Source: Ignavibacteriota bacterium (GTDB lineage Bacteria > Bacteroidota > Ignavibacteria > Tepidaquicellales > Tepidaquicellaceae). From it: a stretch of 64,000 bases of DNA. Positions 30,025 through 38,900 of the stretch are shown one piece after another. Under the pieces are notes generated by a model, which worked only from the letters and a program-made list of their open reading frames with translations, was not told the DNA's origin and did no database searches. The translations under genes were made by a program, and so were the position numbers. Location: assembly GCA_026390735.1 (NCBI GenBank), contig JAPLFJ010000034.1:141772-205771 (forward strand). The letters run 5' to 3'. The first letter of the stretch is position 1. Each line of letters opens with the position of its first letter.

Positions 30025-30762
30025 TTAAATTAATCCTTTATCTTTTAAACTGCAGAATTTATCCTTTGTCAGTATTATATGGTCCAGCAATTCTATTCCA
30101 AGAATCTTTCCTGCATCTTTCAGTCTTCTTGAAATCCTTATGTCTTCTTCAGACGGACTTATATCACCTGAAGGATGATTGTGCGAGACTATTATACTCG
30201 CCGAATGTTTCCTGATAGCACTCTCAAAAGTTTCCCTCGGATGTACCAGACTCGCCGTCAGTGTTCCTTTCGATATTAAATCAGCATCAATAATCCTGTT
30301 TCTCACGTCAAGGTTCAGAACGAAGAAATGCTCTTTTGAAAAATCCTCTATCTGGTCTCTTATAAAATTCGCTGCAACCTCAGGGTCGGTTATCGACTGC
30401 CTCGATAAACGCAGGTTTTCGTTATTAACTCTTTCCTTCGAATATCTTTTCGCAAGCGTTATACACGATGTAAGTTCAGCTGCCTTTGCCATACCGATAC
30501 CTTTTATCTTCATCAAATCCTGCATAGATGCTTCAAACAGGTATTCAAGCGACCGAAACTCACCTATTATCCTCTTCGATAAATCAAGTACATGTTCGCC
30601 CTTAATTCCTGTCCGCAAAAGTATCGCTAATAACTCATAATCGTTCATTGCCTTGGTTCCCTTCGTGAGTAACTTCTCACGGGGTCTTTCATTCTTCGGC
30701 ATATCTTTTACGAACGACCGTCTTTCTTTCTTACCCTCTCCTGAATAAATTTCTTCTTCCAT
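30025..30762 (-). CDS. radC: RadC family JAB1/MPN-domain protein
   Basis: RadC family protein; despite the historical DNA-repair name its role is not settled. A helix-hairpin-helix region (about residues 40-100, MQDLMKIKGIGMAKAAELTS) is followed by the JAMM metal-binding domain, with the glutamate upstream and HNHPSGDISPSEEDI supplying the His-x-His...Asp ligands. Length (245) is normal. It is 6 bp upstream of cbpA, so the two are likely cotranscribed. Confidence 0.95.
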   Translation of the reverse strand: MEEEIYSGEGKKERRSFVKDMPKNERPREKLLTKGTKAMNDYELLAILLRTGIKGEHVLDLSKRIIGEFRSLEYLFEASMQDLMKIKGIGMAKAAELTSCITLAKRYSKERVNNENLRLSRQSITDPEVAANFIRDQIEDFSKEHFFVLNLDVRNRIIDADLISKGTLTASLVHPRETFESAIRKHSASIIVSHNHPSGDISPSEEDIRISRRLKDAGKILGIELLDHIILTKDKFCSLKDKGLI

Positions 30763-30848
30763 AATATAAATAATAATTATAAAATCAGTTAAACCCCATA
30801 ACCCGATTACATAACAAATTATTTACACACCAGAAATATCATATATAT

Positions 30849-30876
30849 CAACAAACAACAACCAACGAACAACGAA
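30849..30876. repeat. 7-bp tandem repeat just after the S9 peptidase stop
   Basis: Four heptads (CAACAAA, CAACAAC, CAACGAA, CAACGAA) begin seven bases beyond the stop codon of the 30883 gene. Confidence 0.85.
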
Positions 30877-30882
30877 CAGCTA

Positions 30883-32967
30883 TCATTTTAGATATTTATC
30901 CAGCCATCCGAAGAATGTCCTCTGCCACAGTATCCCGTTCTGCGGAGATAACACCCAATGGTTTTCTTCTGGCAGCAATAACATCCTTGCAGGTACTCCC
31001 AGAAGCACTGCAGCATTGAATGCCTGCATTGCCTGAGTATACGCAATTCTGTAATCTCTTTCTCCGTGAATTACGAGTATAGGTGTATCCCAGTTCTTCA
31101 CGTATTTATGCGGAGAAATATCGTATGTCTTTTGTGCTACTTTGTTTTCTTTTTCCCAGAAAGCACCCCCTAAATCCCAGTTAACAAACCACATTTCTTC
31201 TGTTTCCAGATACTGACTCTCAAGATTAAACATTCCGTCGTGTGCGATGAATGCTTTAAACCTCTTGTCGTGATTTCCTGCCAGCCAGTAAATAGAGAAC
31301 CCGCCGTAACTCGCACCTACTGCTCCGAGTTTATCCTTGTCAACATAAGGTTCTGTCGATATATCATCAATTGCACTTAAATAATCTTTCATATTCTGAC
31401 CGCCGTAGTCTCCGCTTATCTGTTCAAGCCATTCCATTCCGAATGAAGGTACTCCTCTTCTGTTCGGTGCAATTATAATGTATCCGCTTGCTGCCATCAT
31501 CTGGAAGTTCCATCTGTAACTCCAGAACTGGTCAACTGTACTCTGCGGACCGCCTTCACAGAACAGCAGAGTTGGATACTTTTTATTCGGGTCAAAGTTC
31601 GGTGGATACACAACCCACGCAAGCATATCTTTATTATCTGTAGTTTTAACCATTCTCTTCTTCACTTCGCCAATCTTCAACTGGTCTAGCATTCCCTTGT
31701 TAACAAAACTTATTTCCTTCGCTTCGCCCGTTGCAGGATTAACCGAATATATCTCTGTCGGCTTTGACATCGACTGCCTCATTGCGATTAAACTATTCCC
31801 TGCTTTTGTGACCGATATATAATTATGCACGCCGTCTGTAACTCTTGTATTTTTTCCTGAAGCAATGTCATACCTGTAAATTTCCTGCGTCCCCTTCACG
31901 CCGCTCGTAAAATATATTTCCTTGCTGTCTTTTGTAAACTCGTGATTCTCTGCATACTGGTCTAAGTCCTTCGTGCAATAAGTCTTTTCATTGGTACTTA
32001 AGTTAAGCATAAACAATCTTGTCTTATCCGATTCATACCCGTCACGCTCCATACTCGTCCACGCAACGTATTTCCCGTCAGGTGAAAAGACAGGACCGAC
32101 ATCGTATCCCATCATTCCCTCAGAAAGATTAACAGTCTGCTTTGAACTTAAATCGTATAAATATATATCAGAGTTTGTGGAAATCGCATATTGTTTTCCT
32201 CTCATCTTCTTGCTCGTATAAGCAATCTTCTTTGAATCCGCACTCCAGTTAATCTGTTCCACACCGCCAAACGGCTTTACAGGTGTGTCCCATCCTTCGC
32301 CTTCGTTTATATCAAGTCCGTCTTTTATGTTCCCGCCGTTATAATCCGATATAAATATATGGCTGTACAGTCCGTCTTCCCATTCGTCCCAGTGCCTGTA
32401 CATTAAGTCGTCAATTATTCTCGCATTTGCCTTTGGTAAATCCGGATAGATATCCTGAACTGTCTTATCTATCTTCACATCCTTTAAATAAAACACCTTT
32501 GTCATATCAGGCGAATACTTAAAGTCATTCACTCCGTCAGTTACGTTCAACACCTGCTTTAAATCACTTCCGTCAGGATTCATTTCCCAGACCTGCATAG
32601 TGCCACCTCTGTTTGAAACGTACCCAATCTTTTTTCCGTCAGGTCTGAACTTCAGTCCGAACTTTGCGTCCGAAGATTCAGTAAGTCTTTTCTTTTTTGA
32701 GCCGTCAACACTTACACTGTATATATCAGTCTGTCCTTTATTCAGTTTTATGTTAAAATACCTGACCGCATAAACAACGGTTTGCTCGTCAGGAGAAACC
32801 GTCATTTCTGTAATCCTTCCAAGTGACCAGAGCACTTCAGGAGTCATTATATCAGAACTTAATTTTTGTTCTGAATTCGATAGTATAGTAGCAAATTTAT
32901 CCTGCGCCTGAGTCAGGTTTATGATTATAAGGAATAATCCTACAACTGCTAAAAGTAATTTTCTCAT
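30883..32967 (-). CDS. Secreted S9-family serine peptidase (prolyl oligopeptidase-like)
   Basis: An exported dipeptidyl/acylaminoacyl-type peptidase. A signal peptide (MRKLLLAVVGLFLIIINLTQAQ) precedes a beta-propeller (about 45-420) built from PD40 repeats such as FRPDGKKIGYVSNRG and FSPDGKYVAWTSMERD. The C-terminal alpha/beta hydrolase domain carries the catalytic triad: Ser553 in GASYGGF, Asp638 in HGERDYRI and His670 in PEENHW. Length (694) fits. It probably works in the periplasm on short peptides. It has no T9SS domain. A heptad repeat starts immediately after the stop codon. Confidence 0.95.
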   Translation of the reverse strand: MRKLLLAVVGLFLIIINLTQAQDKFATILSNSEQKLSSDIMTPEVLWSLGRITEMTVSPDEQTVVYAVRYFNIKLNKGQTDIYSVSVDGSKKKRLTESSDAKFGLKFRPDGKKIGYVSNRGGTMQVWEMNPDGSDLKQVLNVTDGVNDFKYSPDMTKVFYLKDVKIDKTVQDIYPDLPKANARIIDDLMYRHWDEWEDGLYSHIFISDYNGGNIKDGLDINEGEGWDTPVKPFGGVEQINWSADSKKIAYTSKKMRGKQYAISTNSDIYLYDLSSKQTVNLSEGMMGYDVGPVFSPDGKYVAWTSMERDGYESDKTRLFMLNLSTNEKTYCTKDLDQYAENHEFTKDSKEIYFTSGVKGTQEIYRYDIASGKNTRVTDGVHNYISVTKAGNSLIAMRQSMSKPTEIYSVNPATGEAKEISFVNKGMLDQLKIGEVKKRMVKTTDNKDMLAWVVYPPNFDPNKKYPTLLFCEGGPQSTVDQFWSYRWNFQMMAASGYIIIAPNRRGVPSFGMEWLEQISGDYGGQNMKDYLSAIDDISTEPYVDKDKLGAVGASYGGFSIYWLAGNHDKRFKAFIAHDGMFNLESQYLETEEMWFVNWDLGGAFWEKENKVAQKTYDISPHKYVKNWDTPILVIHGERDYRIAYTQAMQAFNAAVLLGVPARMLLLPEENHWVLSPQNGILWQRTFFGWLDKYLK

Positions 32968-33146
32968 ATATAGTTTAAATTGTAATTATTTTAAATTAAT
33001 CAAAATATAGTCTCAATAAAATTGATTTATAAATCAACAATTATATTAATTAAATATATTTATTCAATTTTTTCCTTTTAGTATTGATTTATTTACTTTA
33101 AATTAAGATAATTAAACAAAATCACAGGAGAGTGCATATAGGCATA

Positions 33147-33163
33147 TTGTACAATTTGTACAA
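33147..33163. promoter_or_regulatory. Tandem palindrome TTGTACAA upstream of the PorV-like gene
   Basis: Two copies of the self-complementary TTGTACAA are separated by one T (9-bp period) and lie 18 bp before the start codon. A regulator site is possible; no factor can be named. Confidence 0.35.
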
Positions 33164-33181
33164 AACAAAATTTTTTAAAAC

Positions 33182-34222
33182 ATGAAATATATCAAAATTT
33201 CGGTAGTTGTAATTGCATTTCTCGCAATTCTCAGTAATTCAGGTTTTTCACAGGGTAACGGCAGTAAATATGCCGGTGAATTCTTAGCCATTGGTGTAGG
33301 CGGAAGACCCCTTGGAATGGGTAGTGCCTATGTTGCTTTGGTAAACGACGTTACAGCCGGTTACTGGAATCCTGCTCTTCTGTCCAGACTTGAATATCCG
33401 CAACTCGCATTAATGCACGATGCAAGGTTTGGGAATATTCTTAATTATAATTACGGCGCTGTCGGTATTCCTATCGGCAAGAATCAATCACTCGGACTCA
33501 GTGTTATCGTTAACGGCATAGATAATATCGCCGATACACGCAATGCATTGATTGACCTCAACGGTAACGGTCAACTTGACCCTGGTGAAAGACTCGACCC
33601 AGACAGAATCACGTATTTCAATTCAAACGACTATGCTTTTCTGTTAACTTATTCGAAGAAACAAAACGATAAGTTTTCATACGGTGCAAACTTCAAAGTT
33701 ATAAGACGTTCACTTGCAGAAGAATCTGCATGGGGTCTTGGTTTTGATTTAGGCCTCGCTTACAATCCAATTGAAAGATTGATGATTGGTGCAAACCTGC
33801 AGGACGTTACAACAACATACCTTGCCTGGAGCACAGGGAAAAAAGAGAATATATCCCCTACTGCTAAAATCGGTGCGGCTTATGTACTCCCGGTACCTTT
33901 CCTTAATGGAACTATAGTTCCTGCCTCCGACCTTGACGTAAGGTTTGAAAACAGAAGAACTGCATCTAATTTTAACATAGGTGCCGTATCATTCGATTTC
34001 CACGGCGGACTCGAATACAACTACGCAAACCTTTTCAGCATTCGCGGCGGTTATAATGAAATCGGAAACCTTACACTCGGTGCAGGTATAAAACTCCCCA
34101 AGATTAATATCGATTACTCATTCGCAAAATTTGACGGTGACGAACAACTCGGCAACACACACAGAATATCTTTAACATTCACACTCGAAGAAGACAAGTT
34201 TAAACGTAAAGTAAGTAAATAA
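33182..34222 (+). CDS. PorV/PorQ family outer-membrane protein
   Basis: A FadL-like outer-membrane barrel of the PorV/PorQ group, which in T9SS organisms shuttles or receives cargo at the outer membrane. A signal peptide (MKYIKISVVVIAFLAILSNSGFSQ) is followed by the family hallmark AGEFLAIGVGGRPLGMGSAYVALVNDVTAGYWNPA (residues 31-65). Alternating beta strands run to the end (RGGYNEIGNLTLGAGIKLP, IDYSFAKFD). Length (346) fits. The genes after it encode T9SS cargo, which supports a secretion role. It has a strong terminator. Confidence 0.9.
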   Translation: MKYIKISVVVIAFLAILSNSGFSQGNGSKYAGEFLAIGVGGRPLGMGSAYVALVNDVTAGYWNPALLSRLEYPQLALMHDARFGNILNYNYGAVGIPIGKNQSLGLSVIVNGIDNIADTRNALIDLNGNGQLDPGERLDPDRITYFNSNDYAFLLTYSKKQNDKFSYGANFKVIRRSLAEESAWGLGFDLGLAYNPIERLMIGANLQDVTTTYLAWSTGKKENISPTAKIGAAYVLPVPFLNGTIVPASDLDVRFENRRTASNFNIGAVSFDFHGGLEYNYANLFSIRGGYNEIGNLTLGAGIKLPKINIDYSFAKFDGDEQLGNTHRISLTFTLEEDKFKRKVSK

Positions 34223-34236
34223 TTTTATCTTTTAAT

Positions 34237-34270
34237 AAAAGGCCTCTTGTTCAGATACAAGAGGCCTTTT
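34237..34270 (+). terminator. Rho-independent terminator after the PorV-like gene
   Basis: A perfect 14-bp stem (AAAAGGCCTCTTGT with ACAAGAGGCCTTTT), a 6-nt loop and a trailing T-run. Confidence 0.92.
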
Positions 34271-34384
34271 TCTTTTGCAACAATTCTTCTCAAAACCCAA
34301 TATTAAACCAGGCCACCACAATTATATGTATGAACATTTATTGTTACAATTTTGTTATATAATGAAACAACAAATAGAGAACAA

Positions 34385-35200
34385 ATGAAAAACAAACAAA
34401 TTACAAAAAGTGTATTTACAGCAGCGCTTGCAATATCTTTCGTTGCCATGGTTTCAATGGTTGCCTACGCATACTCAACAGGTATCACAGGCAAAACACA
34501 CAAAGGTCCTGATCCGGGATGTACCTGTCACGACCCAAATCCGAGTACTTCCGTGTCTGTGATAATATCAGGCCCCGGCATTCTGGCACCCGGTATTACT
34601 GCAACTTATACTGTGAAAATTTCAGGCGGTCCGCTAGTAAAAGCAGGCACAAACATTGCTGTCAGCAGAGGTGTCATTGACGTATTAGCAGGTTCAGGTC
34701 TTCAGAAAATGGGCGATGAACTTACACATACTGACCCAAAAGCACCGCTGAACGATACCGTCAGTTTCAGTTTTCAGTATACTGCTCCTGTAACTTTAGG
34801 ATTCGATACTCTGTACGCAAACGGCAACAGTGTGAATTTCGACAATTCAAACTCAGGTGATATGTGGAACTTTGCCGCTGATAAACTTGTAATGATATCT
34901 GTCCCTGCGGGAACCGGTAATAATCAGAACATTAAAAAAGACTTCAAACTCTATCAGAACTATCCGAACCCGTTTAATCCTTCAACAAGTATTAAATTTG
35001 ATGTTCCGAAAGCAGGTGATGTAAAAATCGTTGTATACGATGCAGCAGGCAAAGAAATGCAGACACTTGTTAACAGTGTATTTCAGCAAGGTTCTTATGA
35101 AACTTCTTTCAACGGTTCAAACCTCAACAGCGGAGTTTATTTCTATAAAATCACTGCAAACGGATTCACTGAAACAAAAAGAATGTTACTAATAAAATAA
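34385..35200 (+). CDS. Secreted T9SS cargo with choice-of-anchor-V-like domain and CTCH motif
   Basis: A 271-residue secreted protein. ATG 34385 follows a short purine stretch and gives MKNKQITKSVFTAALAISF, a signal peptide; an in-frame TTG at 34352 adds only 11 residues. The mature N-terminus reads YSTGITGKTHKGPDPGCTCHDPNPS, a pattern seen in choice-of-anchor-V proteins, where SG-GxTG precedes a Cys/His cluster. A beta-sandwich domain spans about residues 50-180. The last 80 residues are the T9SS type A sorting domain (NYPNPFNPSTSIKFD, ending KRMLLIK). The CxCH motif is shorter than a standard CxxCH haem site, so metal or haem binding is only a possibility. Function unknown. Confidence 0.85.
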   Translation: MKNKQITKSVFTAALAISFVAMVSMVAYAYSTGITGKTHKGPDPGCTCHDPNPSTSVSVIISGPGILAPGITATYTVKISGGPLVKAGTNIAVSRGVIDVLAGSGLQKMGDELTHTDPKAPLNDTVSFSFQYTAPVTLGFDTLYANGNSVNFDNSNSGDMWNFAADKLVMISVPAGTGNNQNIKKDFKLYQNYPNPFNPSTSIKFDVPKAGDVKIVVYDAAGKEMQTLVNSVFQQGSYETSFNGSNLNSGVYFYKITANGFTETKRMLLIK

Positions 35201-35217
35201 CATTAGTTTAAAGTATT

Positions 35218-35255
35218 AAAAAAGCTGCATCAGGTTATCCCGGTGCAGCTTTTTT
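35218..35255 (+). terminator. Terminator, copy 1 of a duplicated hairpin
   Basis: The stem AAAAAAGCTGCA/TGCAGCTTTTTT has additional internal pairs (GG/CC). The 38-bp core is identical, loop included, to the hairpin at 40278-40315. Confidence 0.9.
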
Positions 35256-35324
35256 GCTGGCTGCAGTAAACCCACGCCACCTTTGTGGCGAATACAGGTT
35301 CCCACTCATAATTATTTAACTCAG

Positions 35325-35337
35325 TCTCATTTTGAGA
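35325..35337. promoter_or_regulatory. Inverted repeat TCTCA-N3-TGAGA, distal site
   Basis: The perfect repeat TCTCATTTTGAGA lies about 290 bp upstream of the -24 element, inside a longer match GTCTCA-N3-TGAGAC. It matches the two proximal sites and is read here as an activator site. Confidence 0.55.
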
Positions 35338-35541
35338 CTCTAAAATCTTTGATTACAGCCCGTAATCTGCAGTTCACAGAAATTTTTCCTCCCACGCACT
35401 CCAAATCCTCCTGTAATTCTTACATACTGTATCATCAAAACCCAAAAAAACTGGGTAGGCAATAGTTTCATTACACTCCAAAATACTCATTAATCGTTTA
35501 ATATTATCTTTTGTCGTGGGTATTTACCGTTAAACCTTTCT

Positions 35542-35573
35542 TTTCAAAATGAGAAAGTATTCTCAAATTGAGA
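35542..35573. promoter_or_regulatory. Two proximal TCTCA-N3-TGAGA activator sites
   Basis: TTTCAAAATGAGA (35542-35554, one mismatch) and TCTCAAATTGAGA (35561-35573, perfect) have centres 19 bp apart and end about 50 bp before the -24 box. This position and phasing are typical of sigma-54 enhancer-binding protein sites. Confidence 0.65.
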
Positions 35574-35623
35574 CAACTTTAAAATATTATACACGAATGA
35601 AGCCCATAATCGCATCATTTATA

Positions 35624-35640
35624 TGGCATAGTAATTGCAT
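35624..35640 (+). promoter_or_regulatory. Sigma-54 (-24/-12) promoter
   Basis: TGGCATA-GTAA-TTGCAT matches the RpoN consensus TGGCAYR-N4-TTGCW, including the invariant GG and GC doublets with correct spacing. Transcription should start near 35650, leaving a leader of about 290 nt before the 35942 gene. Confidence 0.75.
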
Positions 35641-35941
35641 GATAAAATATAAATTTAAGAAATGTAAATGGAAAGCGGAAGAATAAATAATTTGAATCTA
35701 TGTTTAATGAACTCTCTTTCGGCACCAGAATTTTCGCTTATGGTGTGGGATGCTGAATTAAATTTAACAGCACTCAGGATAAAATGTATAAATGCAGACT
35801 AAAAGAAAAACAGATTATAATTTTAAGAAATTGTCAGAACAATTTAATGCTATATAAAAAATCGTTTGAAGAGATTATTAACAGAGTCAAAACAAATTAT
35901 ACAAACATTAATTTTTTAAATATAAAATAAAGGATAGTATT

Positions 35942-38900
35942 ATGGTAAAAACAATTAACAGCTTCATGTTTATTTTCTTAGTTGTGTTTGCATTTAGCAA
36001 TGTCTTTGCGAATAACATCACTGTTTCTGGTGTAAGTTTATCGGGAAACAACACATCAGGAACACCACATTTTATAATGGTGAACTTCGGTCTAAGCTGG
36101 GATAATTCCTGGAAGACTATTTCGCGTTCAGATTATGCTTCCGCTGCCGGTGCAACTTCATCCAATTCAATCGGGTATGTTTCTGATGTAGGTGCGGCTT
36201 CTGTTTGTACTTTACCCATTGGTGCTACCTCCACTTACACTTCAGATGCCGGTGCAACTTCGCCGTATTACGTATCCAGCGCAGGTGTTGTGTCGGGAAT
36301 TGGTACTTATACTTCTTCATCAAATGCAATGAGCTATACTGATAATCCAATTATATATGTTGACAACACCGCAGGTTTAGTTCCTGGTATGATTGTTAAT
36401 GTAACATCTGGCACAGGTGAATTTGCTCCTGGTACTTATGTACTGAACGTGCAAAGTGGTTATTTTGAAGTTTCTATGAATCCGATAATACCTCTTTCAG
36501 AAGCAACTGTAACAGGCACAATATCAGATTATATTTCTTCACCCGTCAGTACCTCATCAAAATCTAATATTTCTGTAATCAGTGTAGCAGGTCTTGTGGT
36601 TGGTATGCCCGTTACAGTAACTTCGGGTTCGGGTGAATTTCCTCCGGGTACTTATGTTTCTTACATAAATACTTATCAAAACACTTTTGATGTTTCAGCA
36701 GACCCCGTTTCTGGTTTATACGACGCAGTAATAACTGCTTATAATACTATAATGACAGTTCCAAGCACAACACGGCTTATTGCAGGGATGCATTTAACCG
36801 TTACTGCAGGGACGGGAGTTTTTGCTGAAGGCACTATTGTTACAGGAGTTTTTGATGCAACACATTTCATAATCTCATCGGTTCCCGTCACTCCGTTTTC
36901 AGGAACTGAGAATGTAATCACAGGTGTACAAAAATACGTTTCTTCTCCCGGTGCAACATCATCCGGAAATTATATATATGTTTCAAATAATGCTTTCCTG
37001 GAAGCTGGTATGCCTGTCTCTGTTACTTCGGGTACAGGTTCTTTTCCGGCAGGAACAATCGTCACTTCTGTTGATGGTACAAATTATTTTTATGTATCTG
37101 CTGAACCAACAATACCTTTGTCAAACGGTGCGGTCATTACGGCATTCGGAAACACGATTACGGTATCCTCAAATGAATGGCTCGAAGTGGATATGCCTGT
37201 TTCTGTAACTTCCGGTGCGGGTGCTTTTCCTCCGGGTACAGTAGTTACAGAAGTAATGGGTAATGGTACACAATTTAAAGTCTCTGCAGCTCCAACTTCT
37301 CCTTTAACAGGTGGTGCTACGGTTGTTACAGCTTATGGTAAAACTATATGTGTTTCAAGTATGACAGGTCTAAAAGTCGGTATGCCAGTTTCTGTTACTT
37401 CAGGTATAGGAGCATTTCCTGCGGGCACTAAAGTAATTTATATTTACTGGGACAACCATCATTTTATAGTTGATTCTTTGCCGTCAACTCCTTTAACAGG
37501 TGGCGAAACAGTCGTTACAGGAAGTGATGACCAGATAACAGTTGGCAGTACAACAGGGTTGAATGTTGGAATGCGTGTAGCTGTTACATCGGGTACGGGT
37601 TCATTCGTTCCGGGAACAGTTGTTACAGAAATTATCGATGGTACGCATTTTAAAATCTCTGATACACCTCTCACTCCTTTAGCCGGCGGTACTTCTGTAG
37701 TAACAGGTTATGACGGTTCAGCAATTACTGTAAGCAGCACCTCAGGCCTGAGACTTGGAATGCATTTAAGTGTAACATCAGGTACGGGTATATTTGCTCC
37801 TGGCACTGTTGTGACAGGAGTAACAGATGCAACACACTTTACCGTTTCATCCGCTCCAACAACTGCTTTGTCAAACAACGCAGTTGTTACGGGTACAGAT
37901 ATAAAGAACTGGGATGCCGCTTGGGTGTTTGCGAAATTTAAGGTAAGAACAAATTATGTATCATCAGCAGGCGCAACAGGTGCAACAGGACAGACAACAA
38001 TTACGGTTTCCAGCACAACTGGGCTGAGAGTAGGTATGCCTGTTAAAGTAACTTCCGGAACAGGTGTATTAACCGACGGAACTGTCGTTACTGAGATTAC
38101 AGATGCTACACATTTCAAAGTATCTGCCGCACCGACAACTGCTTTGTCAGGCGGTGCAAGTGTTGTCACAGGTTATACAATATGGGAACACGCAACATTA
38201 AATCAGACAGGTCACACCGCACCATCAGGAAGCACCATTACACCCGCATCCGATGGGATGGGTGCATTTATTTACCGCAGTGCCGATGGCTCAGGAACAA
38301 ACACCTGGACAGGTGCACAACTCCAATGGAACTACGGAACAAATAATGTTCCTGATGCAGCATTGATTGACATTCAGGTTTTTGCTATTGAAATGGTCTA
38401 TGTCCCTCAGGGTACATATTATTTAGGCTCGGGAGGTTCCGAAAATGGAAGTTTTACTGATGGTTCCTGGGTTTCCGGGAATACTATACCGTTTCAGGTT
38501 TCCTCAGAAAGTGAAATCACTGTTTCTCAAAGTTCAGGGAATCTATGGTGCAATACTTCTAACATGTACGGCGGCAATTACGTTAGTAATATTCCTGCTG
38601 CATTTCCAAAAGGTTACAATGCATTTTACTGCATGAAAACAGAAATCATGCAGCAGCAATACGTGGATTTCCTGAATACACTCACTTACAAACAACAATA
38701 CACGCGTACTACAGATGCAAATGTTGGCATGTATATTTATCCGAATTCCTCCGCAGGTTCTTATGTATTTAGTGCAAACAGTTACAGTAACATACTATAT
38801 AGAAATAAAATAAAGATAAGCACTTCGGGTGTAGTTACTACAACTCCGGCAGTTTATACTTCTGATTACCCTTACGTTGCTTGCAACTGGATAAGTTATG

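Larger units (their letters stand above)
35256..35941. other. Regulatory region upstream of the tandem-repeat protein gene
   Basis: About 690 bp without a convincing long gene. It contains three TCTCA-N3-TGAGA sites, a -24/-12 promoter, and a leader of about 290 nt in which one small frame (35707-35802, 31 codons) is seen. AAAGGA lies just before the 35942 start. Confidence 0.75.

Noticed and set aside
35283..35465. 60-codon frame upstream of the repeat-protein gene
   Set aside because: It overlaps the distal regulatory inverted repeat and shows no protein-like composition.
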